Shown here piece after piece: positions 59,803-64,000 of a stretch of 64,000 nucleotides of DNA (position 1 is its first letter; every line of letters starts with the position of its first letter). Both the position numbers and the translations under genes were made by a program. Below the pieces are notes generated by a model. The model made no database searches. It was not told the DNA's origin and worked only from the letters and a program-made list of their open reading frames with translations. This DNA is from Mesorhizobium erdmanii USDA 3471 (GTDB lineage Bacteria > Pseudomonadota > Alphaproteobacteria > Rhizobiales > Rhizobiaceae): assembly GCF_000472705.1 (NCBI RefSeq), contig NZ_KI421455.1, forward strand, positions 186,001-250,000. Direction: 5' to 3'.

Positions 59803-60069
59803 TCAGAACCCGTTCTGGATGCGCTCGAAGATGACGTTGGTAAAGGCCGATATCTGGCCACCGATGAATGGTCCGGTGAGCGCCACCACCAACATGATGG
59901 CGACGATCTTCGGCACGAAGGTCAAGGTGATTTCCTGGACCTGCGTCAGCGCCTGGATGAGGGCGATGCCGATGCCGACCGCCATGGCGACCAGCACGAC
60001 CGGAGCGGACGCGGTCAGGACCGTCCACACTGCGTACTGGACGATGTCGAGTGCGTCGGCCTCGTTCAT
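59803..60069 (-). CDS. fliQ: Flagellar export-gate protein FliQ
   Basis: This 88-residue protein has two helices (VLTASAPVVLVAMAVGIGIAL and IVAIMLVVALTGPFIGG) and the FliQ core TQVQEITLTFVPKI. It is a subunit of the FliPQR export gate. The ATG at 60069 is used. It is the last gene of the flgE-to-fliQ run before the 10-kb interruption. Confidence 0.94.
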   Translation of the reverse strand: MNEADALDIVQYAVWTVLTASAPVVLVAMAVGIGIALIQALTQVQEITLTFVPKIVAIMLVVALTGPFIGGQISAFTNVIFERIQNGF

Positions 60070-60082
60070 ATCAGAGGTTGGC

Positions 60083-60490
60083 CTAGCTCGCCGGCTTGAT
60101 CGATACGCCCGCGCCGACGGGGACCGTGGTGCCATCCTGCAGCACCGCGATCAGTCCGTTGCTGCCGAGCGTCACCGAAGCCACCGTGCCGGTGGTCTTG
60201 CCGTCGGCCGAGGTGATGTTGCGGCCTATCAGAGCGTCGGCCTGCGACAATGCCGAAGACTGCATGATCTGGTCGAGCTTGGTGTTGGTCTGCACCGACT
60301 GCTCGACCTGCGAGAAGGTGGCGAGCTGGGCGACATACTGCGTCGAATCCATCGGCTTGGTCGGATCCTGGTTCTTCATCTCGGCGATCAGAAGCTTCAG
60401 GAACGAGTTGTAGTCGACCGCTGTCTTCGAGGTTTGCGTGCTGGTCTGGTTGGCGCCAACCGGTATTGTCGTCGTCATGTCCACGGTCAT
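60083..60490 (-). CDS. flgD: Flagellar hook assembly protein FlgD
   Basis: This 135-residue FlgD scaffold for hook assembly has FLKLLIAEMKNQDPTKPMDSTQYVAQLATFSQVEQ, the conserved FlgD N-domain. The protein is short and lacks the extended C-terminal domain of enteric FlgD (over 220 residues), as in other rhizobia. The start ATG is in a TAATG overlap with flbT; a second ATG four codons later is possible. Confidence 0.92.
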   Translation of the reverse strand: MTVDMTTTIPVGANQTSTQTSKTAVDYNSFLKLLIAEMKNQDPTKPMDSTQYVAQLATFSQVEQSVQTNTKLDQIMQSSALSQADALIGRNITSADGKTTGTVASVTLGSNGLIAVLQDGTTVPVGAGVSIKPAS

Positions 60491-60933
60491 TAGTAGCGTG
60501 CTCCCACGGCCAGCGGGCGCGGCGCGCCCGGAACATCGTCATTGCCGCCAAGCGCGCGGCGTTCGAGAGGATAGAGCGAACGTATCGCCTTCAATGCCTC
60601 GTATATATGATCTTCGCCGACCATGCGGTCGATCTGCTTCAGCGCGCTGCAGATTTCGGCGTCCTCGAAACTTGCGATGAGCAGCGGCAGCGAGCGACGG
60701 AACATTTCGCGGGCCTCGTCGGCGCCGACCGGGTTGATCAGCATGACCTGCACGATGAAATACAGCTGCCTGAGCGGCGTCGATGCATCGTCGGCCTGGA
60801 TCACATGACTTTCGAGCAGGAACTGCACGTCGTTCATCAGTTCAATGGTTACCTTGCGGTCGACCCGGATCACGGCGCCGTTGATGTAGATCTTCTCGTT
60901 GGGCTTCAGCGATATCTTCAGCGTGTTGGTCAT
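60490..60933 (-). CDS. flbT: Flagellar biosynthesis repressor FlbT
   Basis: The 147 residues match FlbT (LKISLKPNEKIYINGAVIRVDRKVTIELMNDVQFLLESHVI). FlbT post-transcriptionally controls flagellin mRNA and works with FlaF. Starts and stops overlap flaF (ATGA) and flgD (TAATG), so the three genes form one translation-coupled unit. Confidence 0.95.
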   Translation of the reverse strand: MTNTLKISLKPNEKIYINGAVIRVDRKVTIELMNDVQFLLESHVIQADDASTPLRQLYFIVQVMLINPVGADEAREMFRRSLPLLIASFEDAEICSALKQIDRMVGEDHIYEALKAIRSLYPLERRALGGNDDVPGAPRPLAVGARY

Positions 60934-61277
60934 TGAATGCCGTCGCGGATGATCTGGGACACTTCGATCAGCCCTTCGAAATTGTTGGTGCGGCCCTGGC
61001 GGATGTCCTCCGCCTCGCGCAGCAGCCAAAGGCCGATGGAAATCAGGTTGGCGCGCAACTCCTTGGGAAGCGCATTGTCGCTGGAGCCGAGGTCCTCGAC
61101 GAAGACGGTCCAGACGCGGTTGGTGAATCGAAGTGCCTCGACCGCCTCCATCGAATCCTGACCGGCCGCGGCGGCCGCCGACAGCATGTCGATCGAGCGG
61201 GTCAGGAGCTCGCGCTCACGTTCCTTTGCGTCCGAGACGGAGGTGCTTTGGACGTCGGCGTAGGAAAATTGATACAT
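60930..61277 (-). CDS. flaF: Flagellar biosynthesis regulator FlaF
   Basis: The 115 residues match FlaF (LRFTNRVWTVFVEDLGSSDNALPKELRANLISIGLWLLREAEDIRQG). FlaF pairs with FlbT to control flagellin translation. The ATG at 61277 is 28 bases past flgL. Confidence 0.94.
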   Translation of the reverse strand: MYQFSYADVQSTSVSDAKERERELLTRSIDMLSAAAAAGQDSMEAVEALRFTNRVWTVFVEDLGSSDNALPKELRANLISIGLWLLREAEDIRQGRTNNFEGLIEVSQIIRDGIQ

Positions 61278-61305
61278 CGTCGGCTCTACCGTTCCGCTCG
61301 AGTTG

Positions 61306-62349
61306 TCAGGTCAGGTATTTCAACAGGCTGAGCTGCTGCAGGCGCGCTGTCAAAGCGAAGGACGTCTCGATATGCTGCGTTAGGTCGGCGACCTTGGTGG
61401 CGGCCGTGGCCGGGTCGACGGCTTCGAGATCGAGGATATGGCGTTCGAACAGGTCGATCTGCGTCTTCATGCGGTCGCTGGCATCGGAGACGCGCTTCTG
61501 CACGATACCGGTCTCCGACTGGGCCTGGGCGATGCCGCTCAGCGCCTCGCCGACCAGTGTTTGCGAGTGGCTGATGATGCTGTCCTTCGCCGCCTGGCTG
61601 ATGTTGGTGGACATCAGGCTCGAAACCATTGCGGACGCCATTGCGAGCTTCTTGATGCCGTCGCTGTTGGCGCTGGTCGACGTGTCGCTGGTTTCGTTGA
61701 GCGCGATGCGGCTGACGATCTGCTGGTCGGTGGCGTTCGACATGTTTGTCTGCCAACCCGCGCCGAGGAACTGCGGCGTGACATAGTTGGTGATGAAATC
61801 GTCCATCTGGGCGGTGGTGATGTTGGCCGCGGCCGGATCGCTGGACGTGAAGCCGAATTTGGCGACGAAGGAAGCGTCGAAGGCGGCCTTGGCCGGTGAG
61901 CCGGTGGCGGTGAAATCATTGATCGGCTTGACGTCGGTGTTGGTGCCAGCGAACAGATATTCGCCGTTGACGCTGGTGTTGAGGATCGAGGTAAGCTGCT
62001 GGATAGTCGTCTGGCCGGTTGATTGGGTCAGGCTGTCGGAGTTGTCACCCGACGACGCGGTGGTCAGGCTGGAGAGGAAGGTCTGCGCCACGCCCGAGAG
62101 CTGGCCGAGCGAGGTCTGGGTCGACGCAAGCCTTGCGGTCACCAGCCCGTTGGAATCGACGATGACGTTCAGCCGGTCGAGGTCGCGCTGGAAGGTGACG
62201 GACTGGGCGGTGCGTCCGCCCAGCGCCAGGCCGACATCGGCGACCCTGCCGGTCGAGGATTCCTTCGTGGCTTTGACGAGGTCGGCCTGCATGCGCATCT
62301 GCTGATAGCGCATGGCGTTGGAGAGGGCGACCGAGGAGACTGAGGTCAT
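61306..62349 (-). CDS. flgL: Flagellar hook-associated protein FlgL
   Basis: This 347-residue HAP3 has the N-terminal coiled region SSVALSNAMRYQQMRMQADLVKATKESSTGRV and the C-terminal LTQHIETSFALTARLQQLSLLKYL, both flagellin-like helices that join the filament to the hook. It lies 3 bases after flgK. Confidence 0.94.
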   Translation of the reverse strand: MTSVSSVALSNAMRYQQMRMQADLVKATKESSTGRVADVGLALGGRTAQSVTFQRDLDRLNVIVDSNGLVTARLASTQTSLGQLSGVAQTFLSSLTTASSGDNSDSLTQSTGQTTIQQLTSILNTSVNGEYLFAGTNTDVKPINDFTATGSPAKAAFDASFVAKFGFTSSDPAAANITTAQMDDFITNYVTPQFLGAGWQTNMSNATDQQIVSRIALNETSDTSTSANSDGIKKLAMASAMVSSLMSTNISQAAKDSIISHSQTLVGEALSGIAQAQSETGIVQKRVSDASDRMKTQIDLFERHILDLEAVDPATAATKVADLTQHIETSFALTARLQQLSLLKYLT

Positions 62350-62352
62350 GGA

Positions 62353-63807
62353 TTATCCCACCGCGTTCAACAGGGCCGTCATCATGTCATCGACGGTCTT
62401 CATCATCCGGGCCGATGCCTGATAGGTGTGTTCGAGGTCGAGCATTAGCGACATTTCCTGGTCGACATTGACGCCGGTCGCGTTGGACAGCGCCTCGGAA
62501 CTGCGCTGCGCCAGCGCCTCCTTGGCGTCGGCGGCGGTCGAAGCCTGCTGGCGCATGCCCTGGAGCCAGCCGATCGAGTTGGCAGCGTAGTTGGAAACGC
62601 TGGAGGTAGCTGAAATGCCGGCCGCGGGGTCGAACGTCATCGGCTGGTCGAGCCGGTCGCCATAGGCAACCAGAAGGCTGGAATAGGAAGCGCCGCCACT
62701 GGTGTTGGCGACATAGGCAGCACCGTTGGCGCCGCCGTCGCGCAACAATGTCGCATTGCCACCCGCGCTCGGATCCATCGCCGCATTGATACTGATCGTG
62801 CCGGCCAGGCCATTGACCAACGTGCCCGCGGCCGGCACCGCCGGCGCGCCGGACCAGGTGAACAGGCCGGCGGCGTTGGGCATCGAAGGCGCGGTCTCGG
62901 CAAAGGCAGTGATCAGGCCGCGCGCGGTCTCGTCGAGCTGGCCTTGCATGGTCGAGGCGACGCCGTCGCGCAACTGCAGCAAGCCGGCGAGCTTGCCATT
63001 GGCGCTGGTGTTGCCGCCGCTTCCCGCCGAGACCGGCACGTTGTCGATATAGACGGTGTTGCCGGCGGCCCCGGCGGCGTAGCCGGCCGATGGCGTGAAG
63101 CTCACCGAGCGCGGGATCGTCTCGAACAAAGTGGTGCCATCGCCGGTGGTGATGACCATGTCATTGTCGCCGCGTGTGAAGGTCGATATCGGGACATAGT
63201 CCGCGATCTTCTTCAGCAGCGCGTCGCGCTGGTCGAGCGCGTCGGAAACATCCGACCCGGAGCGGGTTCCGGAAATAACCGCCTGGTTGGCATCCTGGAA
63301 CTGGCCGAGCAGCGAGTTGAGGTCCTTCACCGCCGTGTCGATTTGGCCATCGGTCTGCGTACGGAAATCCTGAATGGCCTGGGAGCCTTCATTCAGGGAG
63401 CGAACGACCTGCTTGGCCGCGTCGATGACGCTCGAGCCGAGATTCTGGTTGGACGGCGAGGTGGCGTAGAGCTGCAGCGCCTGCTGCAGATTGGCGATGG
63501 CGGTCGAGGGCGAGGAGGCGTTGTCGACGCCATTGACCGACACGTCCAACTGATCCATGCCGCTGTAGAGCGCGTTCTGGCCACTATAGGCCGACAAGGC
63601 GCTGAGATTCTGCCGGAACAGCAGGTCGTTGGTTGCGCGCTGGATATCAACCGAACGCGCGCCGGGCGCCGTGCTGGTGACGACGGCGATGCGGCGGGTA
63701 TAATCCGGATTGGAAGCGTCCGAGACGTTGCGCGTGACAACGCTGGTCTGGCGCGAGGTACTCATAAGCGCCGATTGGGCGATGCTCAATGCGGAAGATA
63801 ACGACAT
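62353..63807 (-). CDS. flgK: Flagellar hook-associated protein FlgK
   Basis: This 484-residue HAP1 has SLSSALSIAQSALMSTSRQTSVVTRNVSDASNPDYTRR at the N-terminus and the matching C-terminal helix VDQEMSLMLDLEHTYQASARMMKTVDDMMTALL. It caps the hook before filament growth and is likely exported with the FlgN-like chaperone at 36.6 kb. Confidence 0.95.
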   Translation of the reverse strand: MSLSSALSIAQSALMSTSRQTSVVTRNVSDASNPDYTRRIAVVTSTAPGARSVDIQRATNDLLFRQNLSALSAYSGQNALYSGMDQLDVSVNGVDNASSPSTAIANLQQALQLYATSPSNQNLGSSVIDAAKQVVRSLNEGSQAIQDFRTQTDGQIDTAVKDLNSLLGQFQDANQAVISGTRSGSDVSDALDQRDALLKKIADYVPISTFTRGDNDMVITTGDGTTLFETIPRSVSFTPSAGYAAGAAGNTVYIDNVPVSAGSGGNTSANGKLAGLLQLRDGVASTMQGQLDETARGLITAFAETAPSMPNAAGLFTWSGAPAVPAAGTLVNGLAGTISINAAMDPSAGGNATLLRDGGANGAAYVANTSGGASYSSLLVAYGDRLDQPMTFDPAAGISATSSVSNYAANSIGWLQGMRQQASTAADAKEALAQRSSEALSNATGVNVDQEMSLMLDLEHTYQASARMMKTVDDMMTALLNAVG

Positions 63808-63834
63808 GCTGGTCTTTCACGGGCCACGCCCGGT

Positions 63835-64000
63835 TTATCTCTTCAGGTTGACAAGGACGTCCATCAGGTCGGAACCGGTCTGGAAGACTTTCGAATTGGC
63901 GGTGTAGCTGCGCTGCGCCGCGATCATGTCGGTCAATTCCTCGGCGATATCGACGTTGGAATTCTCAAGCGCGCCCGAGATGATCGAGCCGGCCCTGCCT
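63835..64000 (-). CDS. flgE: Flagellar hook protein FlgE, C-terminal fragment
   Basis: The reading frame from the window edge to the TAA at 63835 encodes 54 residues ending SIISGALENSNVDIAEELTDMIAAQRSYTANSKVFQTGSDLMDVLVNLKR, the FlgE C-terminal helix signature (the ALE.SNVD..EE...MI..QR.Y.AN....T.. pattern of axial proteins). The N-terminus is outside the window. It directly precedes flgK, which is typical of the rhizobial order. Confidence 0.92.
   Translation of the reverse strand, partial: GRAGSIISGALENSNVDIAEELTDMIAAQRSYTANSKVFQTGSDLMDVLVNLKR

Overview
The window looks like the chromosome of a Mesorhizobium-type alphaproteobacterium (Rhizobiales). It is GC-rich and densely coded. The clues are the rhizobial flagellar order flgE-flgK-flgL-flaF-flbT-flgD-fliQ-flhA-fliR with cheL and flgN nearby, a Brucella-type Omp10 lipoprotein, a homospermidine synthase, an ornithine decarboxylase behind a speF-like leader RNA, and RIME-like intergenic palindromes. 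I see no rRNA, tRNA, insertion sequence, prophage or CRISPR array.

Layout. 1-6 kb: partial FAD oxidoreductase, hemH, a 5'-nucleotidase with a C-terminal LysM domain, omp10 and homospermidine synthase, all on the minus strand. 6-12 kb: an SDR/LysR divergent pair, then a pabB-pabC-YciI-HDOD operon whose pabB/pabC junction is made of two adjacent palindromic repeats, then a membrane-anchored helix-hairpin-helix protein. 12-18.6 kb: oligoendopeptidase F, an orphan sigma-54 response regulator, a DUF882 cell-envelope protein and a tiny secreted His-rich protein. 18.7-26.8 kb: AraC/SDR pair, eda, trhO, a TerB-like protein, a candidate anti-Shine-Dalgarno small RNA behind a consensus CtrA box, another SDR, a YciI protein, an aminotransferase and a GNAT. 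26.8-31 kb: metal transport (CDF exporter; NicO/RcnA-like transporter with a DUF1007 partner) around denD. 31-35.5 kb: LysR, amidase, speF leader plus ornithine decarboxylase, GNAT.

35.6-64 kb is a flagellar region split into three pieces: fliL-like/flgN/cheL (36.1-37.7 kb), fliJ-like/fliR/flhA (46.5-49.8 kb) and fliQ/flgD/flbT/flaF/flgL/flgK/flgE (59.8-64 kb). The first gap (37.8-46.5 kb) holds a two-component system, an OB-fold protein, a RIME-like element and a lipid-modification cluster (DUF1295, CFA-type methyltransferase, two small membrane proteins, DUF2147, an amine-oxidase-like flavoprotein and DUF1365). The second gap (49.8-59.7 kb) holds an ABM monooxygenase, MarR, an epimerase, cupins, a ClC channel, an FAD oxidoreductase, an MFS-ABM fusion and an asparagine synthetase.

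The most interesting points are two regulatory circuits visible in non-coding DNA. In the lipid cluster, four transcription starts on both strands carry the same promoter pair, GAAACT then 15-16 bases then CGTA/CGTT, which looks like an ECF sigma factor regulon. At 23.2-23.3 kb, a TTAA-N7-TTAA CtrA box and a GATTC methylation site precede a roughly 60-nt RNA with a CCTCCTCCC loop and a terminator, which suggests a cell-cycle-controlled anti-SD sRNA. Polyamine synthesis is represented twice: ornithine decarboxylase makes putrescine and homospermidine synthase uses it.
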